Numbered from the stretch's first letter, positions 8,212-15,851 are shown. The stretch is DNA of 64,000 nt from Flavobacterium silvisoli (GCF_004329815.1 NZ_SJPE01000003.1:124001-188000); one strand, 5' to 3'. The notes: generated by a model not told the origin, from the sequence alone. Program-made: numbers and translations.

Positions 8212-8565
8212 ATGAAACCAAATCCAAACACATTGGCCAAACTCCCACACATGGGCACCTTCATCAAAAATAAAATCCAGGAACAAAACATAACTTATGC
8301 CGAAACAGCACGCAGAATGAACATCAAACAATCTACCCTAAACGGCTACTTCATTCAGGAAACCCTGCAAACAAGAATAATTTGGAAACTATCTCAAGCA
8401 CTAAACTACAACCTCTTCACCGATATCATTCAACTACTCCCCGAAGAACTCCAAAACACCAATAAAACCAGCTTCCAACAAACCATCCAAACCCAACAAC
8501 AGGAAATAAACGATCTGAAAAAAGAAATCTCTATTTACAAAGAAATCCTATCCCTAAAACCATAA
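8212..8565 (+). CDS. Small HTH DNA-binding protein with C-terminal coiled coil
   Basis: This is a 117-residue protein. Residues about 14-75 form a Cro/XRE-like helix-turn-helix (MGTFIKNKIQEQ, then ETARRMNIKQSTLNGYF). A conserved NxFxDIxxLLPEE segment follows, and residues about 88-113 are a coiled coil (QQEINDLKKEISIYKEIL) that probably drives dimerisation. I chose ATG 8212 over TTG 8173 because the latter lies inside the repeat array. A second member of the same family is encoded at 59253-59591, also preceded by an iteron array. The gene stands alone between two tandem repeat arrays. DNA binding is a family-level inference; the target is not known. Confidence 0.75.
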   Translation: MKPNPNTLAKLPHMGTFIKNKIQEQNITYAETARRMNIKQSTLNGYFIQETLQTRIIWKLSQALNYNLFTDIIQLLPEELQNTNKTSFQQTIQTQQQEINDLKKEISIYKEILSLKP

Positions 8566-8570
8566 AAAAA

Positions 8571-8602
8571 CCGCCCCAATAAAAGGAGCGGTAACTTTAT
8601 AT
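8571..8602 (+). terminator. Weak hairpin after the HTH gene
   Basis: CCGCCCC (about 8572-8578) faces GGAGCGG (8586-8592) with one mismatch. An A-run precedes it, but there is only a weak T-rich tail on the plus strand. It is a possible terminator, more convincing on the minus strand. Confidence 0.3.
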
Positions 8603-8609
8603 AATGAGT

Positions 8610-9115
8610 AACATAATGTCACCCTAAGCCTGTCGAAGGGCATAACTCACATCTCAATTGTCACCCTGAGCCTATCGAAGGGCATAACTCACATCTCAAT
8701 TGCCACCCTGAGCTTGTCGAAGGGCATAACTCACCATCTCAATTGTCACCCTGAGCTTGTCGAAGGGCATAACTCACATCTCAATTGTCACCCTGAGCCC
8801 GTCGAAGGGCATAACTCATATCTCAATTGTCACCCTGAGCCTGTCGAAGGGCATAACTCACATCTCAATTGTCACCCTGAGCCTGTCGAAGGGCATAACT
8901 CACATCTCAATTGTCACCCTAAGCCTGTCGAAGGGCATAACTCACATCTCAATTGTCACCCTGAGCTTGTCGAAGGGCATAACTCACATCTCAATTGTCA
9001 CCCTGAGCCCGTCGAAGGGCATAACTCATATCTCAATTGTCACCCTGAGCCTGTCGAAGGGCATAACTCATATCTCAATTGTCACCCTGAGCTTGTCGAA
9101 GAGCATAACAGTAAG
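8610..9115. repeat. Twelve-copy tandem array of a 42-bp dispersed repeat
   Basis: Twelve copies begin (at CACCCT) at 8620, 8662, 8704, 8747, 8789, 8831, 8873, 8915, 8957, 8999, 9041 and 9083. The step is 42 bp except for one 43-bp unit at 8704. Each unit contains CACCCTGAGCNTGTCGAAGG, which I recognise as a short sequence scattered through many bacterial genomes, joined here by the linker GCATAACTCACATCTCAATT. Variant bases show a higher-order duplication: the order CTTGTC, CCCGTC, CCTGTC occurs at units 4-6 and again at units 9-11. Two frames stay open through it because 42 is divisible by three. There is no gene in this 550-bp stretch. Confidence 0.9.
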
Positions 9116-9118
9116 TAA

Positions 9119-11971
9119 CTATTTACTCAAGTACATCTTACGTCGCGAGTACAACTCGTAGAATTGGTCGTCTTTTAAATCGTCAATAAATAAAATACTC
9201 TCGCCCGTTGATTTCATTTCAGGCCCCAAGGCTTTATTTACATTTGGAAATTTGCTGAAAGAGAATACCGGTTGCTTGATGGCAAAACCATTTAATTTAG
9301 GTGCAAATGTAAAATCGGTTACTTTATTTTCGCCCAACATAACTTTGGTCGCATAATTCACATAAGGTTCTCCATAAGCTTTAGCAATAAAAGGCACGGT
9401 TCGCGAAGCTCTCGGATTGGCTTCGATGATGTACACAATATCGTCTTTAATAGCAAATTGTATATTAATCAATCCTACTGTTTTCAGAGCTAAAGCTATC
9501 TTTTTGGTGTGATCTTTAATCTGTTGCATCACAAACTCTCCCAAATTAAAAGGAGGCAAAGTCGCATTTGAATCGCCCGAGTGAATACCGCACGGTTCTA
9601 TGTGCTCCATGATACCGATGATGTATACATTTTCGCCGTCGCAAATAGCATCTGCTTCAGCCTCAATAGCGCCATCCAAATAATTATCCAACAATAATTT
9701 ATTGCCCGGAATGTTTTTCAGCAAATCAATCACATGTTCTTCTAATTCCTGCTTGTTGATAACAATCTTCATCCCCTGCCCACCCAATACGTATGAAGGG
9801 CGAACCAGTAAAGGAAAATCGAGCACATCTGCCAAAGCCGACGCCTGGTCAGCGTTTTCGGCTACGCCAAACTTAGGAAACGGTATGTGTAGCTGTTCCA
9901 GTAATTCCGAAAATCTTCCTCTGTCCTCAGCCAAGTCCAAAGCGTCAAAAGAAGTTCCCAATATTTTGATCCCGTAACGGTCTAGTTTTTCTGCCAGTTT
10001 TAAAGCAGTCTGTCCTCCTAATTGTACAATGACACCTTCCGGTTTTTCATGTCGGATAATGTCATAGATGTGCTCCCAAAAAACAGGCTCAAAGTACAAC
10101 TTATCGGCGGTATCAAAATCGGTTGAAACCGTTTCGGGGTTACAGTTAATCATGATGGTTTCATAACCGCATTCTTTAGCAGCTAAAACCCCATGCACAC
10201 AAGAGTAATCAAACTCGATACCCTGCCCTATTCTATTAGGTCCTGAACCCAAAACCACAACTTTTTTCTTAGGTGTCACAACACTTTCATTCTGCACATA
10301 GCGCTCTCCTGTGGCCGTTTCAATTTCAGCTTCAAAAGTCGAATAGTAATACGGCGTCTTGGCCTTGAACTCGGCAGCACAGGTGTCTACCAATTTATAC
10401 ACGCGTTTGATGTTCATCTCCTCGCGCAGCTTGTAAACCTGACTTTCCAAACAGCCCATCATGTGAGCAATCTGGCGGTCTCCGTATCCTTTTTGTTTGG
10501 CTTCTAACAATAGTTCCTTTGGTAAAGTATCCACTTTATAGTTAGAAATCTCTCTTTCCAACAAGTATAATTCTTCGTATTGTTTGAGAAACCACATGTC
10601 TATTTTGGTGATTTCATGGATGCGGCTCAACGGAATACCCATAGCAATAGCATCATAAATCACAAAGACTCTGTCCCAACTGGCAAAAGTCAGTTTTTCT
10701 ATAATCTGCTCGTAATTTTTATATCCTTTGCCGTCTGCACCTATTCCGTTGCGCTTAATTTCCAAAGATTGAGTCGCTTTATGCAAGGCTTCCTGAAACG
10801 AACGACCAATTCCCATAACTTCGCCCACCGATTTCATTTGCAGGCCCAACGTTCTATCAGAGCCTTCAAACTTATCGAAGTTCCAGCGCGGGATTTTTAC
10901 GATAACATAATCTAAGGTTGGTTCGAATAAGGCGGAAGTCGATTTAGTGATTTGGTTTTGAAGTTCGTCCAAATGATAGCCCAAAGCCAATTTGGTGGCG
11001 ATTTTGGCAATGGGATACCCCGTAGCTTTTGACGCCAAAGCCGAAGAACGGGAAACACGCGGATTAATCTCGATAGCAACAATATCTTCTTTCTCATCGG
11101 GGGAAACAGCAAATTGTACGTTACACCCACCGGCAAAATTTCCGATGGAGCGCATCATCAAAATAGCCATGTCTCTCATCTTTTGGAAAGTGGTATCAGA
11201 TAATGTCATGGCTGGTGCTACAGTGATGGAATCTCCGGTATGAATTCCCATAGGATCCATATTTTCGATGGAGCAGATGATGACTACATTGTCGTTTTTA
11301 TCACGGAGTAATTCCAATTCGTATTCTTTCCAACCCAGTAAAGCCTTATCAATCAATACTTCGTGTATAGGTGATGCTTCTAAACCGCGAGTAAGCAACT
11401 CATCGAAATCTTCTTTTTTGTGTACAAAAGCAGCTCCGGTTCCGCCCAATGTAAATGACGGCCGAATCACCAGCGGGAAACCGAATTCCTGAGCAATTTC
11501 TTTTCCTTTTAAGAATGAAGTGGCTGTTTTGGCGGGCGCTGTAGGCACCTTTATTTTTTCGAGTAATTGTTTGAACTGTTCGCGGTCCTCGGTAATATTG
11601 ATGGCATTAATGTCTACTCCTATTAACCTCACACCAAAATCTTTCCAGATTCCTTTTTCATCTGCCTCCAAACAAAGATTCAAGGCGGTTTGCCCGCCCA
11701 TGGTAGGCAATACTGCGTCAATTTGCGGGTGTTCTTTGAGGATTTGAATGATGGATTTGGTAGTTAAAGGCAGAAGGTAAACATGGTCGGCCATACTAGG
11801 ATCAGTCATAATCGTTGCCGGATTGGAGTTGATCAAAATAACTTCGATTCCTTCTTCTTTCAGAGAACGTGCTGATTGAGAACCAGCATAATCAAATTCA
11901 CAGGCTTGTCCGATAACAATAGGACCGGAACCAATAATTAAAACCGATTTAATGGAGTTGTCTTTGGGCAT
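9119..11971 (-). CDS. carB: Carbamoyl-phosphate synthase large subunit, short form
   Basis: This is a 950-residue enzyme that makes carbamoyl phosphate for pyrimidine and arginine synthesis, normally with CarA. Two homologous ATP-grasp halves are present, each opened by the family motif GSGPIVIGQACEFDYAGSQ and GSGPNRIGQGIEFDYSCVH respectively. Both ATP-grasp domains carry their EINPR/EANPR metal-binding motifs. The protein ends at residue 950, whereas E. coli CarB has about 1073 residues; the C-terminal MGS-like allosteric domain is therefore missing, which I believe is usual in this group. carA is not adjacent. The stop lies 3 bp past the tandem repeat array. Confidence 0.96.
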   Translation of the reverse strand: MPKDNSIKSVLIIGSGPIVIGQACEFDYAGSQSARSLKEEGIEVILINSNPATIMTDPSMADHVYLLPLTTKSIIQILKEHPQIDAVLPTMGGQTALNLCLEADEKGIWKDFGVRLIGVDINAINITEDREQFKQLLEKIKVPTAPAKTATSFLKGKEIAQEFGFPLVIRPSFTLGGTGAAFVHKKEDFDELLTRGLEASPIHEVLIDKALLGWKEYELELLRDKNDNVVIICSIENMDPMGIHTGDSITVAPAMTLSDTTFQKMRDMAILMMRSIGNFAGGCNVQFAVSPDEKEDIVAIEINPRVSRSSALASKATGYPIAKIATKLALGYHLDELQNQITKSTSALFEPTLDYVIVKIPRWNFDKFEGSDRTLGLQMKSVGEVMGIGRSFQEALHKATQSLEIKRNGIGADGKGYKNYEQIIEKLTFASWDRVFVIYDAIAMGIPLSRIHEITKIDMWFLKQYEELYLLEREISNYKVDTLPKELLLEAKQKGYGDRQIAHMMGCLESQVYKLREEMNIKRVYKLVDTCAAEFKAKTPYYYSTFEAEIETATGERYVQNESVVTPKKKVVVLGSGPNRIGQGIEFDYSCVHGVLAAKECGYETIMINCNPETVSTDFDTADKLYFEPVFWEHIYDIIRHEKPEGVIVQLGGQTALKLAEKLDRYGIKILGTSFDALDLAEDRGRFSELLEQLHIPFPKFGVAENADQASALADVLDFPLLVRPSYVLGGQGMKIVINKQELEEHVIDLLKNIPGNKLLLDNYLDGAIEAEADAICDGENVYIIGIMEHIEPCGIHSGDSNATLPPFNLGEFVMQQIKDHTKKIALALKTVGLINIQFAIKDDIVYIIEANPRASRTVPFIAKAYGEPYVNYATKVMLGENKVTDFTFAPKLNGFAIKQPVFSFSKFPNVNKALGPEMKSTGESILFIDDLKDDQFYELYSRRKMYLSK

Positions 11972-12010
11972 TGTAGTTAGTTGTTGTTTGTTGTAGTTAG
12001 TTGTATTCTG

Positions 12011-12106
12011 TTAGGAGACCCTAGCCCCGATGGCAGTGGAAATCCTTTTTATTTTTTGTTTTTAAAAATAAAAAGATTGTAATGAACAGCGGGAAATAGC
12101 TCCTAA
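12011..12106 (+). ncRNA. Structured RNA element, probable Flavo-1 RNA
   Basis: The intergenic region upstream of carB holds a clearly folded element. The outer stem is TTAGGAG (12011-12017) with CTCCTAA (12100-12106). An inner CCCCG (about 12025-12029) pairs with CGGG (about 12090-12093). A long internal hairpin pairs AATCCTTTTTATTTTT with AAAAATAAAAAGATT. The conserved-looking words CTAGCCCCGAT and AGCGGGAAATAGCTCC recur, as I remember them, in many Flavobacterium intergenic regions and match my memory of the Flavo-1 motif. The orientation is inferred from those words. The function of Flavo-1 is unknown. Confidence 0.5.
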
Positions 12107-12132
12107 TATTTATCATTATTTATAAACAAGTT

Positions 12133-12164
12133 AAAAAAAAGCCGTTACTGATAAAAGTAACGGC
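12133..12164 (-). terminator. Rho-independent terminator after rpmH
   Basis: Perfect 9-bp stem GCCGTTACT (12141-12149) and AGTAACGGC (12156-12164); read on the minus strand it is followed by eight T. Confidence 0.9.
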
Positions 12165-12187
12165 TTGGTATTGATTAATGCTAATCA

Positions 12188-12349
12188 TTATTTTTTGTGT
12201 CTTGGTTCGCAAGATACGGTTAATTTATGTCTTCCTTTAGCTCTACGACGCGCAAGGACCTTTCTTCCATTTGCAGAAGCCATTCTGTCCATAAATCCGT
12301 GTTTATTTCTTCTTTTTCTTTTCGATGGTTGAAACGTTCTTTTGCTCAT
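12188..12349 (-). CDS. rpmH: 50S ribosomal protein L34
   Basis: This 53-residue protein reads [19 protein letters not shown], followed by [20 protein letters not shown] and a C-terminal extension to HKK. The KRTFQPSxxKRxRxHGFxxRM signature and the very basic composition identify L34, a late-assembling protein of the large ribosomal subunit. The C-terminus is a few residues longer than the usual 44-46, as in other Bacteroidetes. It has its own promoter (TTG-N19-TATATTTG on the minus strand) and a strong terminator. Confidence 0.97.
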   Translation of the reverse strand: MSKRTFQPSKRKRRNKHGFMDRMASANGRKVLARRRAKGRHKLTVSCEPRHKK

Positions 12350-12412
12350 TGCTTTGTATCTTTAAAATCGTGTATTAATATCTTTGGTATACGGCTTCTT
12401 CAAAACCGAGTG

Positions 12413-12442
12413 CAAATATACAAACCTTTTTTTTTCTGGCAA
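12413..12442 (-). promoter_or_regulatory. Promoter of rpmH
   Basis: On the minus strand TTG (plus 12440-12442) and TATATTTG (plus 12413-12420) are separated by 19 bases, an exact match to the Bacteroidetes layout. A TACCTTTG element for the divergent gene lies at 12477-12484. Confidence 0.7.
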
Positions 12443-12504
12443 GTAGTTTTATAAAAATATTTTCAATTCCTTTTATTACCTTTGCGACCACAAAAATAAC
12501 TATT

Positions 12505-13020
12505 ATGTTCCACAGATTTATTAAATTAATTATAGCGGCTTTATTGGTAGCCACAGCCGTTTGGCAATTCTCGGAAAGCAATATCGGAAACGGAATTTTC
12601 CTGATTTTACTGACTGCTATTCCAATTTTCCTTTATTACAAAAATGAATTTATATTGATGGCATTCCTGAAATTGAGAAAGCAGGATTTTGCAGGAGCCA
12701 AAATGTGGTTAGATAAAATCAAAAATCCGGAAACGGCCTTAGTAAGAAAACAACAAGGGTACTACAATTACCTACACGGATTGATGTTGTCGCAAACCAA
12801 TTTACACCAATCGGAGAAGTTTTTCAAAAAAGCCATCGAGTTAGGATTGAGCATGGACATGGATTTGGCCGTAGCCAAATTAAACTTGGCCGGGATTGCC
12901 ATGTCAAGAAGACGTAAACTGGAAGCGACCGCTTTACTCAACGAAGCTAAAAAACTGGACAAACAAAATATGCTCGCTGATCAAATCAAAATGATGAAAG
13001 AGCAGATGAAGAAGATTTAA
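12505..13020 (+). CDS. Membrane protein with TPR-like domain
   Basis: This is a 171-residue protein. Residues about 4-22 and 28-45 form two closely spaced transmembrane helices. The cytoplasmic remainder is helical, with two or three tetratricopeptide-like pairs (FLKLRKQDFAGAKMWLDKI, then YLHGLMLSQTNLHQSEKFF and AVAKLNLAGIAMSRRRKL). TPR domains mediate protein-protein contacts, so a membrane-anchored scaffold is likely. No catalytic motif is present. It stands alone, with a -7 element (TACCTTTG, 12477-12484) giving a very short leader and a bidirectional terminator after it. Confidence 0.75.
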   Translation: MFHRFIKLIIAALLVATAVWQFSESNIGNGIFLILLTAIPIFLYYKNEFILMAFLKLRKQDFAGAKMWLDKIKNPETALVRKQQGYYNYLHGLMLSQTNLHQSEKFFKKAIELGLSMDMDLAVAKLNLAGIAMSRRRKLEATALLNEAKKLDKQNMLADQIKMMKEQMKKI

Positions 13021-13040
13021 GCAAACAACAATATATTTTA

Positions 13041-13078
13041 AAAAAAAACATCCCGGTTTCCCGGGATGTTTTTTTTTA
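13041..13078. terminator. Bidirectional terminator between convergent genes
   Basis: Stem CATCCCGG (13049-13056) with CCGGGATG (13061-13068), flanked by nine A on the left and nine T on the right. It serves the TPR gene and the TauE-like gene on the opposite strand. Confidence 0.9.
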
Positions 13079-13447
13079 TTTAGTCAATAGCATTTTACCG
13101 GCTATAATCAGCAGTACCACGCCGAATATTTTTCGCAATGTTTTTTGATCAATATTGATGGCTATTTTGCTTCCGTAATAACTTCCTATGATAAAAAAGA
13201 CAGCAATAATCATCGCGTATTTCCATTCAATTTGTCCGGCTTTGTGATAATTTAAGACGGCTAAAAATGCTATGGGTGGCAACATCACGGCTAAACTTGT
13301 TCCCTGAGCTTGCTGTTGTGTCAATCCTATAAACAAAAGCATTGGTACAATTATAATGCCCCCGCCAATTCCAATTAGTCCACTAAGCATCCCTGCTAGA
13401 ACACCAACAAAAACCAGAATTAAAACCGTTGACCCATCCATCTTCAT
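13076..13447 (-). CDS. Half-size TauE/SafE (TSUP) permease
   Basis: This is a 123-residue membrane protein with four hydrophobic segments. It has the TSUP signature GVLAGMLSGLIGIGGGIIIVP in the first helix pair and QAQGTSLAVMLPPIAFLA after it. Family members of about 250 residues carry two such halves (one is encoded at 39846-40613), so this protein corresponds to one half and would have to dimerise to form a pathway. The family transports small anions such as sulfite or sulfoacetate, but the substrate here is unknown. The stop of the downstream-placed terminator and a 3-bp gap to the lytic transglycosylase gene suggest co-transcription with that gene. Confidence 0.85.
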   Translation of the reverse strand: MKMDGSTVLILVFVGVLAGMLSGLIGIGGGIIIVPMLLFIGLTQQQAQGTSLAVMLPPIAFLAVLNYHKAGQIEWKYAMIIAVFFIIGSYYGSKIAINIDQKTLRKIFGVVLLIIAGKMLLTK

Positions 13448-13450
13448 AAT

Positions 13451-14344
13451 TTAATATCCTGATAAGGGAATTTTGATTTCGTATCGCTTTTTAGCGGGAT
13501 TTATCAACTTTTTATCTCGCAACCAAGGATTTTGAATTTTCAAGAGTTTATAATTGATTCCTTGTGAAAAGGCAAAACTGGCCAAATCATTGATGGTGCT
13601 GTCAACTGCAACGACTTTGGTGGGAATCGGCGGATACAAATCGCTTGGATAAATGCTGAACCCGTATTTTGCGGGCTGTTTCATGATTTCTTTCAAGGCC
13701 AAAATTCGGAAAACATAACGCGATGTTTCTTCTGTAAGTCCCAAATCATAATAATTGGTAACCTTTTGCTCTTCTATTTTTTTACTCAAACCATTCATTC
13801 CTCCGTTGTAGGATGCCGCAGCCATAGTCCAGGACCCAAATTTTTGTTTAGCCGCTAAAAAATATTTACAAGCAGCCTCGGTAGATTTTTCTAAATGATA
13901 GCGTTCATCAACAATGTCGTTGACCTCCATCCCTTTTTCTTTGGCCGTATCGGGCATAAACTGCCAAACCCCCTTGGCTCCTGCCGGAGAAGATGCGTTT
14001 ATCAATCCGCTTTCAATCACGGCTAAATATTTAAAATCGTCAGGCACTCCGTATTGTTGCAATATTGGTTCAATAATAGGAAATACTCGGTTGGCACGTT
14101 TTATAATCAAAGCTGTAGTAGCATCTAAATTAGCATTAATAAGCAACTCTCGGTCCAAGCGTTCTTTTACGTCAACAATTTGCAACGGTGTAAGTTCACC
14201 GGCAAAATCAACACTTTCCGGAAAATAACTGGCAGTGCCCTCATGCATGGCTTTGTCTTTATTGTCACCGGCTACGCCAAAAACCAATATTCCGGAAATC
14301 AAAACCGCTGCAAGTGTCGATAATAGGGCTTTATTCGTTTTCAT
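13451..14344 (-). CDS. Lytic transglycosylase (MltD-like)
   Basis: This is a 297-residue periplasmic peptidoglycan-cleaving enzyme. A signal-anchor helix covers residues 7-26. The SLT domain (about 95-215) contains the catalytic glutamate in LAVIESGL (Glu111), followed by PAGAKGVWQFMP and AAASYNGG, the three hallmark motifs. The C-terminal 70 residues contain a degenerate LysM-like stretch (INDLASFAFSQGINYKLLKIQN) that may help bind glycan. The domain order matches MltD. It is followed 3 bp later by the half-size TSUP permease. Confidence 0.92.
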   Translation of the reverse strand: MKTNKALLSTLAAVLISGILVFGVAGDNKDKAMHEGTASYFPESVDFAGELTPLQIVDVKERLDRELLINANLDATTALIIKRANRVFPIIEPILQQYGVPDDFKYLAVIESGLINASSPAGAKGVWQFMPDTAKEKGMEVNDIVDERYHLEKSTEAACKYFLAAKQKFGSWTMAAASYNGGMNGLSKKIEEQKVTNYYDLGLTEETSRYVFRILALKEIMKQPAKYGFSIYPSDLYPPIPTKVVAVDSTINDLASFAFSQGINYKLLKIQNPWLRDKKLINPAKKRYEIKIPLSGY

Positions 14345-14393
14345 AATACTTTATTTATCTTGTAAATCTACAAAAATCAGACCGCAATCGTCC

Positions 14394-15050
14394 CTATTCT
14401 AACATAATTTTAGGCAAATTGTCATTGAGCCAGCGGTATTTTGTGAGAATCATAATATGAGTCCCGCCTTTTACAATCATACATTTTTTTATGTGCTTAA
14501 TCGGGAAAACTTCATCCGCATCGCCATGAATATGAATGACTTCGGGATCAATAACCTCCCTATTCCAATTAATAATGTTTTCTATCGACCAGTCTAAATA
14601 ATGCTTGTCGCGAACCGAAAGAAACTTTTCATACAATTTAAGTCGTTGTTTAGCATAATCACCCAAAGCAAACTTGGCCAGCTTATCTATGTTTTCAAAT
14701 AGTTTGGTAGGGATGAGTTTGTAGGCCTTAGTTGCTTTTGCCACTTTCATACGCCTAGGCAGTTCGGTATTTGACTTGACGCTGGAGATGATAATGACTT
14801 TGCTTGGTTTAACAAACGATTTCATTTCCTGAACCAGAATACCGCCAAAAGAAACCCCTACTAAAACAGCATTTTCGTGTTGCACCTTTTGTGCCATCCT
14901 CCGGGCATAATTTTGCAGGGATTCTTCTTTCTCCGGAAGCATCCACTCAAGCAAATGCATCTCAAAAGTATCGGTTGGCAGTTGTATTCGCTCAAAAATG
15001 GTAGAACTGGCCGCCATTCCGGGCATGAAGTAAACATGAATTTTTGACAT
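14394..15050 (-). CDS. Alpha/beta hydrolase
   Basis: This is a 218-residue cytoplasmic protein with the alpha/beta-hydrolase layout. The nucleophile elbow is GVSFGG (Ser67), the acid is in HGDADEVF (about residue 175), and the catalytic His is in GGTHIM (about 196). An N-terminal FMPGMAAS gives the oxyanion-hole region. It has no lid domain of known class, so the substrate cannot be read from the sequence. A 12-bp perfect palindrome (15053-15064) lies just upstream of its start and between it and the divergent GNAT gene. Confidence 0.85.
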   Translation of the reverse strand: MSKIHVYFMPGMAASSTIFERIQLPTDTFEMHLLEWMLPEKEESLQNYARRMAQKVQHENAVLVGVSFGGILVQEMKSFVKPSKVIIISSVKSNTELPRRMKVAKATKAYKLIPTKLFENIDKLAKFALGDYAKQRLKLYEKFLSVRDKHYLDWSIENIINWNREVIDPEVIHIHGDADEVFPIKHIKKCMIVKGGTHIMILTKYRWLNDNLPKIMLE

Positions 15051-15052
15051 TA

Positions 15053-15087
15053 TTTAACGTTAAACTGGTGATTTTTTAGTAAATTTG
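15053..15087 (+). promoter_or_regulatory. Palindrome and -7 box between divergent genes
   Basis: TTTAACGTTAAA (15053-15064) is a perfect palindrome 2 bp upstream of the hydrolase start codon. A TAAATTTG -7 element for the plus-strand GNAT gene is at 15080-15087. The palindrome lies about 16-27 bp upstream of the -7 element, in the -33 region, so a regulator bound there could affect both genes. Confidence 0.4.
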
Positions 15088-15118
15088 CATAAAAATAATC
15101 CTTTTATTTTACTTGATT

Positions 15119-15430
15119 ATGAACACAACTGTTTTTTCGGAAAAAATAGAAATCAAAGACAATACTTTTGCCCGCCAATTTGAAACTTTGGTTGACGGGA
15201 AGATGATTTCTGTAGAATATTCATTTCAAGAAAAGAAAATATTCCTGACAAGAATAAATACTTTTGATGGTTTTGAAGATGAAGAATTTATCACTGATTT
15301 GTTAAAAAATATAATGGAGATTGCCTACGAGAGGAAACTGAAAGTAGTTCCGATTTTGCCAAAAATTGCGCAATTCTTCAGAAAACATACCACGTACCGC
15401 GATTTGCTGCCTCCCGGAATTAAAATTTAA
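15119..15430 (+). CDS. GNAT-family N-acetyltransferase, YjdJ-like
   Basis: This is a 103-residue protein of the short GNAT type (COG2388). The central strand (MISVEYSFQEKKIFLTRINTF) is followed by EDEEFITDLLKNIMEIAYERKLKVVPILPKIAQFFRKH. This matches the pattern of a C-terminal helix packed on a strand that ends with F-x-KH, typical of YjdJ-like acetyltransferases. I use ATG 15119 because the -7 element at 15080-15087 would give a leader of about 30 bases. The acceptor substrate is unknown. Confidence 0.8.
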   Translation: MNTTVFSEKIEIKDNTFARQFETLVDGKMISVEYSFQEKKIFLTRINTFDGFEDEEFITDLLKNIMEIAYERKLKVVPILPKIAQFFRKHTTYRDLLPPGIKI

Positions 15431-15444
15431 GGGATATCGAATTA

Positions 15445-15484
15445 CGAAAAAAGTCGTTTTGATTGCTCAGAACGACTTTTTTTG
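15445..15484 (+). terminator. Rho-independent terminator
   Basis: Stem AAGTCGTT (15451-15458) with AACGACTT (15471-15478), then a run of T. It ends the GNAT gene. Confidence 0.8.
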
Positions 15485-15509
15485 TACTTTATTTTTCTAT
15501 TTTTATACA

Positions 15510-15851
15510 ATGAATAAAGATTCCTTCCGACAAGAGATTATTACGTTTTTTGAATGCATCGACAAATATTACGGCTCTAAAACCGAAATAACCGAAGGTT
15601 TGTGCACTGATGCACAAGCATCAGATGCTAATTTGACGACTTGGAATTTATCCGAATTTGAATTAATTCGCTCCGCATACCGTACTGCAGGCGAAAAATT
15701 TATGATTGAAGGCCGCAATATGTATTACGAAATTTCAGCCGACCGAATTGCTAATTTCAAACAACTGGGCCGCAACGAATTTGAATTTATAGAACAATAC
15801 AGCGAAACCGTCTTTCGGATTACCAAAATCCGATTTCACTACAAATATTAA
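15510..15851 (+). CDS. Small conserved protein of unknown function
   Basis: This is a 113-residue soluble protein starting MNKDSFRQEIITFFECIDKYYG. It has no signal peptide, transmembrane helix or recognised motif. Two Cys (FFEC, EGLC) lie in the first third, and the rest looks like a mixed alpha/beta fold ending in an aromatic strand (FRITKIRFHYKY). ATG 15510 was chosen because the upstream in-frame extension runs through the terminator at 15445-15484. Its stop codon overlaps the stop of mtaB on the other strand in a shared TTAA. I do not recognise the family. Confidence 0.7.
   Translation: MNKDSFRQEIITFFECIDKYYGSKTEITEGLCTDAQASDANLTTWNLSEFELIRSAYRTAGEKFMIEGRNMYYEISADRIANFKQLGRNEFEFIEQYSETVFRITKIRFHYKY

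Noticed and set aside
8610..9115. CRISPR array
   Set aside because: The entire 42-bp unit repeats, linker included, with no unique spacers, and no cas genes are near.
8714..9161. Two overlapping open frames through the 42-bp array with repeated HPEPVEG-like or TLSLSKG-like peptides
   Set aside because: Both frames stay open only because 42 is divisible by three. Such peptides are a familiar annotation artefact of this dispersed repeat, and no promoter or leader supports them.
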